DNA from: an uncultured Aquimarina sp.
Lineage (GTDB): Bacteria; Bacteroidota; Bacteroidia; Flavobacteriales; Flavobacteriaceae
Direction of reading: 5' to 3'
Length of the DNA: 64,000 nt
Assembly (NCBI RefSeq): GCF_947495315.1
Contig: NZ_CANLYD010000003.1
Coordinates: forward strand, 420,328-484,327
The first letter of the stretch is position 1. Every line of letters begins with the position of its first letter. A program made the position numbers and the translations under genes. Below the pieces are notes generated by a model, which saw only the letters and a list, made by a program, of their open reading frames with translations, made no database searches and was not told where the DNA came from. Of this stretch, positions 1 through 8,966 are shown in pieces.

Positions 1-593
1 TGGAAGGAGCAGATGCTCAGACTTATGAGCAACTCAGTTATAATTTTGCAAAAGATAAAAACTTTATTTACCGTAATAATGAAAAATGTACGGAAGTAGA
101 TCATGGATCTTTTGAAATCATTAATGATCAGTTCTGTAAAGATGTTAAAGGAGTTTACCACTATCAATATGGAGAACCTCTATTGAAAATTGATGGTGCT
201 AATATTTCAGAAATAGTTTCCCTAACAAGCTCTCATATAAGAGACGATGAGAATATTTATTTCTATCTTACCTATAGAGGGGGTGATTATATACAAGAAG
301 TGATAAAGCTTCCTTTTAAAAATAGTAATGAAATTACATTTTTTGATGATTCTTCCCTTTTAAAAATAGACAATCACATTTTTTATGAGGGTTTAATAAT
401 CGATGAGGCTGATGCACCTTCATTTAAAGAATTATCATATGGATATGCTAAAGATGCATCTCATGTTTTTTTTAATGGTAAAATTGTAGAAGGAGCAGAT
501 GTAACTACCTTTAGATATAATGATAAAAACTATACTTTTTCTGATAAAAGTCATGTGTATGAAGCAGGCAAAATAGTGAAGAGTAAGAAGTAA
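1..593 (+). CDS. DKNYY-repeat protein, 5' end outside window
   Basis: The reading frame is open from the left edge (codons in phase with base 3), so the TTG at 183 is internal and this is the C-terminal part of a longer protein. About 197 residues are visible. Two copies of a repeat can be seen: one near the edge reads EGADAQTYEQLSYNFAKDKN and one near the C-terminus reads DEADAPSFKELSYGYAKDAS, each followed by an aromatic strand and an Asn-containing turn. This alternation of 'AKDKN-x-x-Y' and 'GADxxTF' is typical of DKNYY-family repeats (established family, function unknown). No enzyme motif is visible. The N-terminus, and so any signal peptide, lies outside the window. Confidence 0.8.
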   Translation, partial: EGADAQTYEQLSYNFAKDKNFIYRNNEKCTEVDHGSFEIINDQFCKDVKGVYHYQYGEPLLKIDGANISEIVSLTSSHIRDDENIYFYLTYRGGDYIQEVIKLPFKNSNEITFFDDSSLLKIDNHIFYEGLIIDEADAPSFKELSYGYAKDASHVFFNGKIVEGADVTTFRYNDKNYTFSDKSHVYEAGKIVKSKK

Positions 594-665
594 TGGATTA
601 TTGTTTGTAAGGTTGTGAATGTGATACGACTATTGTATACTTAAACTATAACCTTACATTTAAAA

Positions 666-1472
666 ATGAAAAAAATAACACTAATCGCTCTAACTTTAGG
701 AGTTTTATTTTCTTGTAAAGAAACACCTAAAACAGAAAAAGAAATTGTTGTAGAAGAGAAAGTTGAAGTAACTATTTCTGATCGTTCTAAAGATTTCCCA
801 ACAGATATAACCACCGTTTTTAAGGCTCATGGTGGAATTCAAGCTTTTGATCAGCAAAACACACTTGTTTTTGAACTTTCTAATCCAGAAGGTAATGAAA
901 AGCACACTACTGATCTTAAGACTAGACATGCTCGAATAGAAACAGACAAATTTGTATTAGGTTTTGATGGAGAAGAGGCTTGGATCGAACAAGATTCTAC
1001 TTATTTCAAGGGAAACCCTCGTTTTTATCATAACCTTATGTTCTATTTTTATGCAATGCCTTTTGTGTTGGGAGATGAAGGTATTTCTTATGAAAAAGTT
1101 GATGATCTTAAAGTAGGTGATGTGTCGTATCCAGGTTATAAAATATCCTATGGAAAAGAGATTGGAGATTCTCCAAAAGATAATTATTTCTTGTATTATG
1201 AAGCTGATTCCTATAAGATGAAATACTTAGGGTATACGGTAACGTTTTTTAGTAAAGAAAGTAGTGAAAAGATAAGTTTAATAGAATATACTGACTGGAA
1301 TGATGTTAATGGCTTGTTACTTCCTAAAACATTAAAATGGAGAGCATATAAAGAAGGTGTTGTTGGTGATGTCAAAAGTGAAAGAAATTTTGTGAATGCT
1401 TCTGCAAGTTCAGAAAAAATGGATTCATCTATATTTAGTAAATCAAAAGAAAAGAAAGAAGATACTATGTAA
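666..1472 (+). CDS. Outer-membrane lipoprotein, DUF6503-like
   Basis: The 268-residue protein opens with a lipoprotein signal ending in LFSC (Cys17), followed by a Lys/Glu-rich tether to about residue 45. The rest is a single domain rich in beta strands, with HGG near residue 58, 'GFDGEEAWIEQD' near 98 and a Trp-containing strand near the C-terminus. This pattern resembles the LolA/LolB-like DUF6503 group of Bacteroidota lipoproteins; the assignment is from pattern memory and is tentative. The gene is monocistronic, followed by two hairpins. The C-terminal tail is highly charged (KEKKED). Binding of a lipid or hydrophobic ligand would be an inference from the fold only. Confidence 0.75.
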   Translation: MKKITLIALTLGVLFSCKETPKTEKEIVVEEKVEVTISDRSKDFPTDITTVFKAHGGIQAFDQQNTLVFELSNPEGNEKHTTDLKTRHARIETDKFVLGFDGEEAWIEQDSTYFKGNPRFYHNLMFYFYAMPFVLGDEGISYEKVDDLKVGDVSYPGYKISYGKEIGDSPKDNYFLYYEADSYKMKYLGYTVTFFSKESSEKISLIEYTDWNDVNGLLLPKTLKWRAYKEGVVGDVKSERNFVNASASSEKMDSSIFSKSKEKKEDTM

Positions 1473-1509
1473 GAAGTATCAACATTGAAAAAGAAAAGTT
1501 GTTTTACAA

Positions 1510-1543
1510 AGCCCTATTGCTATTAGTAATAGGGCTCTTTTTT
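1510..1543 (+). terminator. Rho-independent terminator
   Basis: A nine-base stem AGCCCTATT / AATAGGGCT encloses an eight-base loop and is followed by a run of T. It lies 38 bases after the stop of the 666-1472 lipoprotein gene. Confidence 0.8.
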
Positions 1544-1565
1544 ATAAATCAAAAATTTTTTTTCG

Positions 1566-1605
1566 CAAAAATCACCATATCATTTTTAGGATATGGTGAT
1601 TTTTC
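1566..1605. terminator. Second hairpin with A/T flanks on both sides
   Basis: ATCACCATATC and GATATGGTGAT pair across an eight-base AT-rich loop, with A-run before and T-run after, so it could stop transcription from either side. It immediately follows the first terminator and may protect the aminotransferase gene downstream from read-through. Confidence 0.6.
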
Positions 1606-1770
1606 ACTTCCATTTAACATTCATATTGCGAAATAATCATTTTAGGTAGGCTTTTTAACAAGAATATTATAAAGTCACGTTAAGCACATTTTTAGAATTA
1701 GCTAATTTTATATCCTTTATTTAATTCTATTTACGAAAACGATATAGTAACACACGCAAAAACCAATTCT

Positions 1771-2892
1771 ATGTATACAGAACTTACTACAAGCAACAGG
1801 ATATTGATGGGGCCAGGACCATCGGATGCTCATCCTAGAGTGCTAAAAGCAATGTCAACCCCATTAATTGGTCATCTGGATCCAGAATTTGTAACCATTA
1901 TGGATGAGGTTAAGACGATGGTGCAGGAAACTTTTATGACTCAAAATAATATGACATTTGTTGTTTCTGCTCCGGGAAGTGCAGGTATGGAAACCTGTTT
2001 GGTCAATTTATTAGAACCAGGAGACGAAGCTATCATTTGTATTAATGGTGTGTTTGGAGGCAGAATGGCCGATATAGGAGAAAGATGTGGTGCAAAAGTT
2101 CATAAGGTTGAGGTAAAGTGGGGAACTGTAATTACTCCTGAAGATATTAAAAAGGCATTAGATGTATGTAAGAAACCAAAATTAGTAGCGTTGGTTCACG
2201 CAGAAACTTCTACCGGAGCACTACAGCCATTAAAAGAAATAAGCGACTTGGTACATAATGCAGGTGGATTATTGATGGTGGATGCAGTGACTTCATATTG
2301 TGGAATGGAATTAAGAGTAGATGATTGGAATATTGATGCAATATATACTGGTACACAAAAAAATCTAAGTGCGCCTCCAGGATTGTCTCCTGTTAGTTTT
2401 TCGGATAATGCATTGAAGGCTTTAGAAAATAGAAAAACAAAAGTACAAAGCTGGTTTCTGGATTTAAGTTTAGTGAAAAACTATTGGGGTGGTGCCAAAC
2501 GTGCATATCACCACACAGCTCCAGTTTCCTCCGTTTATGCGTTAAGAGAATCTCTTAGAATTGTTTTAGAAGAGGGACTAGAAAATAGATGGAAAAGGCA
2601 TAAAGATGTTCATCAGGTTTTAAAAACCAAATTGGAGAATTTAGGATTTAAATATTTGGTAGAAGAACAATATAGGTTACCTAATTTAAATGCGGTTTTT
2701 TTACCTGAAGGAAATGATGAAGCATTACTACGAAAAAGGCTACTAAATGATTATAATATCGAAGTAGGAGGAGGGCTAGGTGACTTTACCGGTAAGATAT
2801 GGCGTATAGGTATAATGGGAGAAAGTTGTACACTAAATCATGTAAATATGTTGGTCAGTGCGCTTCAGGATATGAAGGAATTTAAAAGTTAA
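1771..2892 (+). CDS. Class V aminotransferase, alanine-glyoxylate/serine-pyruvate type
   Basis: This is a 373-residue fold-type I PLP enzyme. The N-terminus has the 'GPGPSDAHPRVL' signature of the alanine-glyoxylate / serine-pyruvate / serine-glyoxylate aminotransferase group. The strand with the PLP-ring Asp reads 'LLMVDAVTSYCG', and the Schiff-base Lys is Lys197 in 'GTQKNLSAPPGLS'. The C-terminal substrate-carboxylate Arg is likely in 'IWRIGIMGE'. The enzyme is cytosolic; the amino donor and acceptor cannot be decided from sequence. It stands alone after two terminators. Length is normal for the family (about 370-390 residues). Confidence 0.9.
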   Translation: MYTELTTSNRILMGPGPSDAHPRVLKAMSTPLIGHLDPEFVTIMDEVKTMVQETFMTQNNMTFVVSAPGSAGMETCLVNLLEPGDEAIICINGVFGGRMADIGERCGAKVHKVEVKWGTVITPEDIKKALDVCKKPKLVALVHAETSTGALQPLKEISDLVHNAGGLLMVDAVTSYCGMELRVDDWNIDAIYTGTQKNLSAPPGLSPVSFSDNALKALENRKTKVQSWFLDLSLVKNYWGGAKRAYHHTAPVSSVYALRESLRIVLEEGLENRWKRHKDVHQVLKTKLENLGFKYLVEEQYRLPNLNAVFLPEGNDEALLRKRLLNDYNIEVGGGLGDFTGKIWRIGIMGESCTLNHVNMLVSALQDMKEFKS

Positions 2893-3012
2893 TATACTCG
2901 AAAATAGGGAATAACATTTCACTGAAAACAGGGTGAAATTTGAGGTTAAAATTTGCAAAATTTGTATACACGAAATAGTTAATCATTTTTTAATCTCTTA
3001 AAACTTTATTCA

Positions 3013-3330
3013 ATGAGTTCTATACATAATGACCAAATGGTCGTAGAAATCTTAAACTTTTTTTATCCTAATAATACAATTTCAGAGTACAATGTAACTG
3101 ATGATTTAGGCGATTTAGCAGCAGAAATGTATGCAGAAGCGCTAGAAGCTTCTAACGCAATGCATCTAGTGCCTAGACCAACATATACACCTTCATTTTC
3201 CTGGTTAATAAAAGAGGGGGTTAAAGCAGCTTGGAGATCAAAAGGAGGAGATGAAATATACGAGTCGGTAAGAGTTACGGTAGCACTAAAATACAAAAGT
3301 GAGCATCAAATGGTAAAGCTAGGAATTTAA
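3013..3330 (+). CDS. Small conserved protein of unknown function
   Basis: A 105-residue protein with no signal peptide or membrane segment. An acidic N-terminal half (VTDDLGDLAAEMYAEALEAS) precedes a short aromatic stretch and a basic C-terminal strand. I do not recognise a named family. It has its own 120-bp upstream spacer and is followed at once by a strong terminator, so it is probably a monocistronic transcript. Regular codon use and the tight terminator argue that it is real; the reverse-strand frame over it looks like a shadow. Confidence 0.75.
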   Translation: MSSIHNDQMVVEILNFFYPNNTISEYNVTDDLGDLAAEMYAEALEASNAMHLVPRPTYTPSFSWLIKEGVKAAWRSKGGDEIYESVRVTVALKYKSEHQMVKLGI

Positions 3331-3331
3331 A

Positions 3332-3370
3332 TAAAATAGAGGCGCTTGATAAAAGCGCCTCTATTTTATT
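3332..3370. terminator. Bidirectional terminator
   Basis: A long stem AAATAGAGGCGCTT / AAAGCGCCTCTATTT with a short GAT loop and A/T tracts on both sides sits between two convergent genes, the small protein (+) and the amidohydrolase (-). Confidence 0.9.
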
Positions 3371-3392
3371 TAGTACTCGTCAGTATACTTAA

Positions 3393-4685
3393 TTATTTAC
3401 TGTATTTATTATTGTACCGCTTCCATAGTTTAGTTTGATGACTTTCTAAACTGATATCTCTACCTTGAATGAAAGCTTTTTCTAATTGATTTGTTCGCAT
3501 ATCTAAAGCGTCACCGATACTAATAAACAAGGTCGCATCTTTTCCTACCTCTAATGTACCTACCATGTCATCAATACCTAATATTTTAGCAGTATTGCCA
3601 GTAATTAATTGTAATGCTTTTTCTTTGTCCAATCCATGAGCAGCAACTGTTCCTGCTTGAAAAGGAAGATTACGAGCATTAGCACGCTCCATCTGACCAC
3701 TATTTTCTAAGGCAACTAATACACCAGCATCCATTAATGTTTTTGCATTTTTGTATGGCAAGTCATAGTCATCATCTTCATAATTCGGAGTAGAGTGAGT
3801 TCTGGTTAGTAATACAGGAATATTTTCCTGTTTTAATTGATTCGCTACTTTGTATGCTTCATCAGCATGAACCAAAACGACCTTTTTGATTCCTTGTTCT
3901 TTTATAAAACTTAATACATCTAGAATTGCTTTTTCTGGACTGACATGGATGAACAATGTTTGAGAACCGTCAAAGATTTTAGCCATTGCCAGATGAGGTA
4001 AGTGTTTTTTACCTGAGTTTGATTGAATAGTTGCTTTGACTTGATACAGATAATCATTGATTTCTATAACTTGTTCTGTGTATTTTTTATTTGGTTTAAA
4101 ACCTGGATCTTCACCGAGCCACCATCTTCCTCTGGTAAAAGGACTTGGCCAATTAAGATGTATACCATCATCAGTTTTTAGCGCAGCATCTTCCCAATTC
4201 CATGCATCTAATTGTACGATAGAAGAAGTTCCGGAAATCCAACCACCACGAGGTGTAGTTTGAGCAATTAGTACTCCATTAGGCCTCATACTCTCCACGA
4301 TCTTACTTTCTGCATTATAAGCAATAATACTACGAATATGAGGATTGAAACCACCTATTTCACTATCGTCATCGGTCGCTCTTACAGCACCTATTTCTAC
4401 AAGTCCTAAAGTTGAATTAGGAGCTATAAATCCAGGATACACATGTTTTCCAGAAGCATCAATTACTTTTCCTTTAGCAGTAGCACTTCCATTAACACCA
4501 ATATTGGTTATTTTTCCGTTTTCAAAAATTATGATACTATTCTCGATAACTTCGCCATTACCTATGTGTGCCGTTGCACCAGTGATTGTAATTGCTTCAG
4601 TTTGAGACTTAGCAGGAGTTTGCTGTGCTGTTACATTTCCGAATGCAACTATTAGCAACAACATTATATATGATAAGTTTTTCAT
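3393..4685 (-). CDS. Secreted amidohydrolase-family protein lacking the HxH metal motif
   Basis: The 430-residue protein has a Sec signal peptide (cleavage near residue 20, VTAQ). It shows the imidazolonepropionase-like amidohydrolase layout: a small N-terminal beta domain (GATAHIGNGEVIENS), the strand that normally carries HxH, a TIM-barrel, and the C-terminal return of the beta domain (GTLEVGKDATLFIS). At the metal-binding strand the usual 'PGLIDxHxH' is 'PGFIAPNSTLG', so both histidines are missing. 'LVHADEAYK' keeps a later His. Catalysis by the classical binuclear centre is unlikely; a structural or partner role with the 995-residue neighbour, 14 bases upstream and surely co-transcribed, is inferred. 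Confidence 0.85.
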   Translation of the reverse strand: MKNLSYIMLLLIVAFGNVTAQQTPAKSQTEAITITGATAHIGNGEVIENSIIIFENGKITNIGVNGSATAKGKVIDASGKHVYPGFIAPNSTLGLVEIGAVRATDDDSEIGGFNPHIRSIIAYNAESKIVESMRPNGVLIAQTTPRGGWISGTSSIVQLDAWNWEDAALKTDDGIHLNWPSPFTRGRWWLGEDPGFKPNKKYTEQVIEINDYLYQVKATIQSNSGKKHLPHLAMAKIFDGSQTLFIHVSPEKAILDVLSFIKEQGIKKVVLVHADEAYKVANQLKQENIPVLLTRTHSTPNYEDDDYDLPYKNAKTLMDAGVLVALENSGQMERANARNLPFQAGTVAAHGLDKEKALQLITGNTAKILGIDDMVGTLEVGKDATLFISIGDALDMRTNQLEKAFIQGRDISLESHQTKLWKRYNNKYSK

Positions 4686-4699
4686 TTTTTAATTGGTGT

Positions 4700-7687
4700 T
4701 TAGTGGATATGTTCTACAGTATCGCAGTGAAAATGTTGTTTTTCCTTTTTCTTTGGTGGCTGTGTCTTTAAACCATTGTTTTTAGCCTTTAATAACATTG
4801 TAGATAATTGATTTCGCTCTTTAGCAATAGCTTTTCTGTTGGTTTTGTCTTTTTCCAGATCGAAGTATATAGCTCCTTCAATAATTGTTTTTTCAGCTTT
4901 TGCGTAAATAGATAATGGATGATCTGTCCATAGCACTACATCTGCATCTTTACCTACTTTAATACTTCCTACACGGTCATCAATATGTAAAAGTTTAGCA
5001 GGGTTTAGTGTGACAAATTTCCAGGCATCTTCTTCACTAACACCTCCATATTTTACAGACTTTGCAGCTTCTTGATTTAATCTTCTGGACATTTCACCAT
5101 CATCACTATTAATAGCTACTGTAACTCCTTGGTTGTGCATGATTGTAGCATTGTAAGGAATTGCATCATTCACCTCGTACTTATATGCCCACCAGTCAGA
5201 GAACGTAGATCCTCCAACACCATGAGCAGCCATTTTATCGGCAAGTTTATAGCCTTCTAAAATATGTGTGAATGTATTTATTCTAAAATTGAATTTCTCA
5301 GCAACCTTCATTAACATATTAATCTCACTTTGCACGTAAGAATGGCAACTGATATAACGTTTACCATTAAGAATTTCTACAAGAGTTTCCATTTCTATAT
5401 CCTTGCGATATGGTTTTCCACTATTTTTTAGTTGCTCATATTCCTTAGCACGAGTGAAATAATCAATATAGAGTTGTTCTACTCCCATACGAGTTTGTGG
5501 AAAACGTACTCTTTCTCTATCACCCCAATTACTTTGCTTTACATTTTCTCCTAATGCAAACTTGATAAACTTTGGAGAGTTATTGTAGATTAGATTTTCT
5601 GCACTTTCTCCCCATTTTAATTTAAGAATTGCCGATCTTCCACCAATTGGGTTAGCAGAACCATGAAGAATCTGGATAGATGTTACTCCACCAGCTAGAT
5701 TACGATACATATTAATATCATCAGGAGATACAACATCTTCTATCGTCACTTCTGCAGTAGAGTTATGACCAGCTTCATTTATAGCAGCGGCCGCAATATG
5801 TGAGTGTTCGTCTACAATACCACTAGTTAAGTGTTTTCCAGTTGCGTCAATAACTTTAGCATTTCCGGAGTTAAGGTTTTTACCTATTGCTGCAATTTTT
5901 CCATCTTTAACCAGTACATCGGTCTCCATTAGAATTCCTTCGGATTCATTTGTCCAAACTGTAGCATTTTTAAATAAGAGATTTTCAGATTTGGGTAATT
6001 TACTAGTTCCATAGGCAATATTAGGATACGTAATAGGAAGTACTTTTGGAGCCTCTTTTTTATCCTCTGGTTTCTTTTCATTCTTTTCGGTATCTTCTTT
6101 AGGTTTTTGTTTTGCTGTGAAGGTTGTTTCAGCACCATTAGGAAGAATAGCTTTTCCGGTCCAAAATTTTGGATTATTATTAATGGTAGTAACGATTCTG
6201 GTATATTGTGTTTTTGTAGTGTCAATACCTGTAAACGTTATGGATACCCAGTCATCTTTATAAGTAATCTTACTTCCCAGTTTAGTTTCACCAAACTTTA
6301 CTTCAGCTTTTGGTTTAGCAGGTTTTCCAGATATGGATAGCTCATATGTTTTTCCAGCAAGCGTTAAGTCATACTTGCCATTAATATCTGTAGTATTCAT
6401 ATCATTAACAATATTTTTATGACCCTGTACCCAGTTTTCATAAATAACATTGTCTTTAGAAAATAGCTCTTGACTTGTAATCAAGAAGTTTGCGTATGCT
6501 CCTTTCTTAATAGCTCCAAGTATATCGCCTTTACCCAGAATCTGAGCAGGAATAGTTGTTAAAGATGCCAAGGCTGTTTGCTTATCTAAACCATGTTCAA
6601 TTGCCTTTTCTATTCTGGTTGTAAGATCTTCTATTTTTTTTAGTTTATGTGTTGTTAAGGAAAATTGTATCCCATTTTTAGCAAGAACAGATGGATTAGT
6701 CGGAGCTTGATTCCAATGACGCATATCGCCTAGGCTTACCAATTTGGCCATATACGGATCTGATACATCATAAGCTTCTGGGAAATCTAGTGGAAGGATA
6801 TACTTAGCATTTGTAGCTTTTACTTTGTCGATCCTTGCATATTCATCTCCACCACCAACAATTATATATTGGATATTAAATTCATCTCCTACTTTATCTG
6901 CTCTAAAACCGTTAATTCTACTTCCAGCTTCAAAAATTTGAGGAAGATTTTTATTCCTGTTTAAAGCTTCTAATGATAAATCCTTGTTATTTGTATTTCC
7001 TTTGGCATACCAACTAGCATCTAGATATACTTGTCTTAATAAGGCCATAGACCCCATCAAAGAAGTTGGGTATAATTGCTTGCTTTTAGCACTTTTAGAA
7101 AAAGAAAGAAGTTGTGAAGATGCGTCACTAATCAAGCGTTCACCTTCAGTACCATGATTGTTTAGAGCAACCAATAGACCAGTTCCTCTAATGATTCCAT
7201 CAGGCATATGTGTGTTTAATGTTCCAAATCCTTCTTTAATATACTTTTCAGCTTTCTTTTTATCATACGAGAAGTCTTTAAGTGGATTTGTTTCCGGACG
7301 AATATGATCATTCCAATAATATCCTTCTCTGGAGGCATCATACTGAGGGTTTCCTCCAAAAGGATTTCCTTGTTTCTCAGGTTTTTTTATACCAAAATTC
7401 GTATAAGGGTCAATAAAGGAAGCATAGATATGTTTTCCTTGTAAATCAATTACGATACTATTTTTCGGGATTGTAAGAGAAGTTCCTACTTGTATGATTT
7501 TTCCTTTTTGGATTATCAATATACCATTCTTGATCTCTGTTTCTGGAGATGTATGAATTATTGCATTGGTGAAAACAGTGTAATTAGAGTTAGACGTTTT
7601 TACGCCATCATTTTTTGGGAAATATTCTTGAGCATTAAGAGTAAACCCCATAAATATCACTAAGAGTGATAATAATAGTTTTTTCAT
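4700..7687 (-). CDS. Secreted tandem amidohydrolase, second domain intact
   Basis: This 995-residue protein has a signal peptide (LNAQ, near residue 20) and two amidohydrolase domains. The first (about 40-430) carries 'ASFIDPYTNFG' where HxH is expected and so lacks the metal ligands. A beta-rich linker follows, with a Lys/Glu-rich stretch near residues 530-550. The second domain (about 565-950) keeps 'GIVDEHSHIA', 'ISCHSYVQ', 'FTHILEG' and 'INSDDGE', a credible full metal site. The extreme C-terminus is 'KQHFHCDTVEHIH', rich in His and Cys. The substrate is unknown. It is the first gene of a two-gene operon with the smaller amidohydrolase. Confidence 0.88.
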   Translation of the reverse strand: MKKLLLSLLVIFMGFTLNAQEYFPKNDGVKTSNSNYTVFTNAIIHTSPETEIKNGILIIQKGKIIQVGTSLTIPKNSIVIDLQGKHIYASFIDPYTNFGIKKPEKQGNPFGGNPQYDASREGYYWNDHIRPETNPLKDFSYDKKKAEKYIKEGFGTLNTHMPDGIIRGTGLLVALNNHGTEGERLISDASSQLLSFSKSAKSKQLYPTSLMGSMALLRQVYLDASWYAKGNTNNKDLSLEALNRNKNLPQIFEAGSRINGFRADKVGDEFNIQYIIVGGGDEYARIDKVKATNAKYILPLDFPEAYDVSDPYMAKLVSLGDMRHWNQAPTNPSVLAKNGIQFSLTTHKLKKIEDLTTRIEKAIEHGLDKQTALASLTTIPAQILGKGDILGAIKKGAYANFLITSQELFSKDNVIYENWVQGHKNIVNDMNTTDINGKYDLTLAGKTYELSISGKPAKPKAEVKFGETKLGSKITYKDDWVSITFTGIDTTKTQYTRIVTTINNNPKFWTGKAILPNGAETTFTAKQKPKEDTEKNEKKPEDKKEAPKVLPITYPNIAYGTSKLPKSENLLFKNATVWTNESEGILMETDVLVKDGKIAAIGKNLNSGNAKVIDATGKHLTSGIVDEHSHIAAAAINEAGHNSTAEVTIEDVVSPDDINMYRNLAGGVTSIQILHGSANPIGGRSAILKLKWGESAENLIYNNSPKFIKFALGENVKQSNWGDRERVRFPQTRMGVEQLYIDYFTRAKEYEQLKNSGKPYRKDIEMETLVEILNGKRYISCHSYVQSEINMLMKVAEKFNFRINTFTHILEGYKLADKMAAHGVGGSTFSDWWAYKYEVNDAIPYNATIMHNQGVTVAINSDDGEMSRRLNQEAAKSVKYGGVSEEDAWKFVTLNPAKLLHIDDRVGSIKVGKDADVVLWTDHPLSIYAKAEKTIIEGAIYFDLEKDKTNRKAIAKERNQLSTMLLKAKNNGLKTQPPKKKEKQHFHCDTVEHIH

Positions 7688-7806
7688 AAGAGTTAGTGTA
7701 AAGATGAATTGGTTTTAAAGATAGCTGTTGCGATAGAAATAGGCTTTTAATTAATACTTTTTTAACAACTAAAAAGAAGGTGCAACAGCCTTGCAGCGTA
7801 TGATAT

Positions 7807-8871
7807 CTATAACTTGTCTTTATAGTAGTTCACTAATAAAGCAACTACATAGCTATAGGTTTCCATACCTTTAGGTTGGTTATTTGCTTTTAAGTAAGTG
7901 TCGTAGGTACTTTTAAAAATTGGTTCCAATGGATTTTGATAACTCATCCAGAATTCATTCACTTCTTGATAGTTTTTTCGAATTCCGGGTCTTAACTTTT
8001 CTATTAAACAAAAAGCCTTTTGCTCATCTCTAAGGTACAGATCATTTAGACAAAACTTGAGAGCAAATGTCGTTCCACTGTACTTAAAATAAGGATCGTT
8101 ATAATTCATTGTGGTCAAAGCCGCTATGAAGTTAGCTTCATTTTCCTTAGCAAAGCCTAATTGATGGGCTTCTTCGTGACAGCTTGTAGTAGGTGCTTTG
8201 TAATTAACAATTAATCCATTGACCTGAGCTTCATTCGTAATTGGATTAAGATAGCCACTAAATCCCATATATGTCAGAGGTAAACTTAATAAGGATGTTT
8301 TAATACTTTTTGGATAATAATTAATAGTTGGAAAAATATGATTAAGTTGCTGATACGCTGGGATTGTTTTTTCGAAAATTTCATCTTTGCTATAAGGCAT
8401 CACTATAGGCAACGAATCGTTAGGTTCTAAGTTGGCATGGATTAAATTCGCCTTTTTAATTAATTTTTCTGAAACTAAAAAAAGTTCATCTTCAGTATAT
8501 TGGTCGTTGATCTCTAATATTTCATGCATCGGTAATCTATAGTAATTCATTCCCCATAAGAGATGAAAACATCCATAGACTATGGACAGCGTTGCTCCTG
8601 TTTCTAATAATACTGATTTCCATTGTACTTTTTTTCGAAACACTTTTTTGAATAGAAATCGGATCAGGAGTACAATTAAAATACTATAACCAATATCTCC
8701 AAAAGAAAACGGAAGCCATCCAAAAGCATATCGTAACGCTTTAGAGGTATATACAAATAAACCATTGCTATAAAACTGATCAACAAATCCTGGAAAGAAA
8801 GATAATATCTTAATAATTATAATCTGTATCGGAAGCAGAATAGTAAGGTATAATTTTGTTTTGGATTGCAT
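7807..8871 (-). CDS. DUF3810 membrane protein with HExxH-type metalloprotease motif
   Basis: I place the start at the ATG at 8871 (MQSKTKLYL...), 31 codons inside the longest frame, because the extension would run through the pepD promoter and has no hydrophobic or conserved sequence. The 354-residue protein has about three N-terminal membrane segments (residues 5-25, 55-80, 95-115) and then a soluble domain. 'TSCHEEAHQLGFAKENEAN' holds an HExxH motif with a downstream Glu, as in zinc metallopeptidases. This is the DUF3810 pattern of Bacteroidota. It probably works at the cytoplasmic membrane on the periplasmic side; the substrate is unknown. It is transcribed divergently from pepD. Confidence 0.85.
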   Translation of the reverse strand: MQSKTKLYLTILLPIQIIIIKILSFFPGFVDQFYSNGLFVYTSKALRYAFGWLPFSFGDIGYSILIVLLIRFLFKKVFRKKVQWKSVLLETGATLSIVYGCFHLLWGMNYYRLPMHEILEINDQYTEDELFLVSEKLIKKANLIHANLEPNDSLPIVMPYSKDEIFEKTIPAYQQLNHIFPTINYYPKSIKTSLLSLPLTYMGFSGYLNPITNEAQVNGLIVNYKAPTTSCHEEAHQLGFAKENEANFIAALTTMNYNDPYFKYSGTTFALKFCLNDLYLRDEQKAFCLIEKLRPGIRKNYQEVNEFWMSYQNPLEPIFKSTYDTYLKANNQPKGMETYSYVVALLVNYYKDKL

Positions 8872-8876
8872 ATAAT

Positions 8877-8884
8877 CAAATATA
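8877..8884 (-). promoter_or_regulatory. Candidate -7 box (TATATTTG) for the DUF3810 gene
   Basis: On the minus strand TATATTTG matches the Bacteroidota TAnnTTTG box and ends only five bases before the ATG at 8871, which would give a nearly leaderless transcript. No clear TTTG element is seen at the expected distance, so this is a weak call. Confidence 0.35.
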
Positions 8885-8917
8885 GTATGATGTAAAGCTA
8901 CAACATTTAATATATCA

Positions 8918-8948
8918 TTTGAATTAAGATTTTCATAATGTACATTTG
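8918..8948 (+). promoter_or_regulatory. Bacteroidota-type promoter for pepD
   Basis: TTTG at 8918-8921 and TACATTTG at 8941-8948 are separated by 19 bases, an exact match to the -33 TTTG / -7 TAnnTTTG pattern of the primary sigma factor in this phylum. The -7 box ends 18 bases before the chosen pepD ATG at 8967. Confidence 0.65.
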
Positions 8949-8966
8949 CTAAAATACAATACACAT

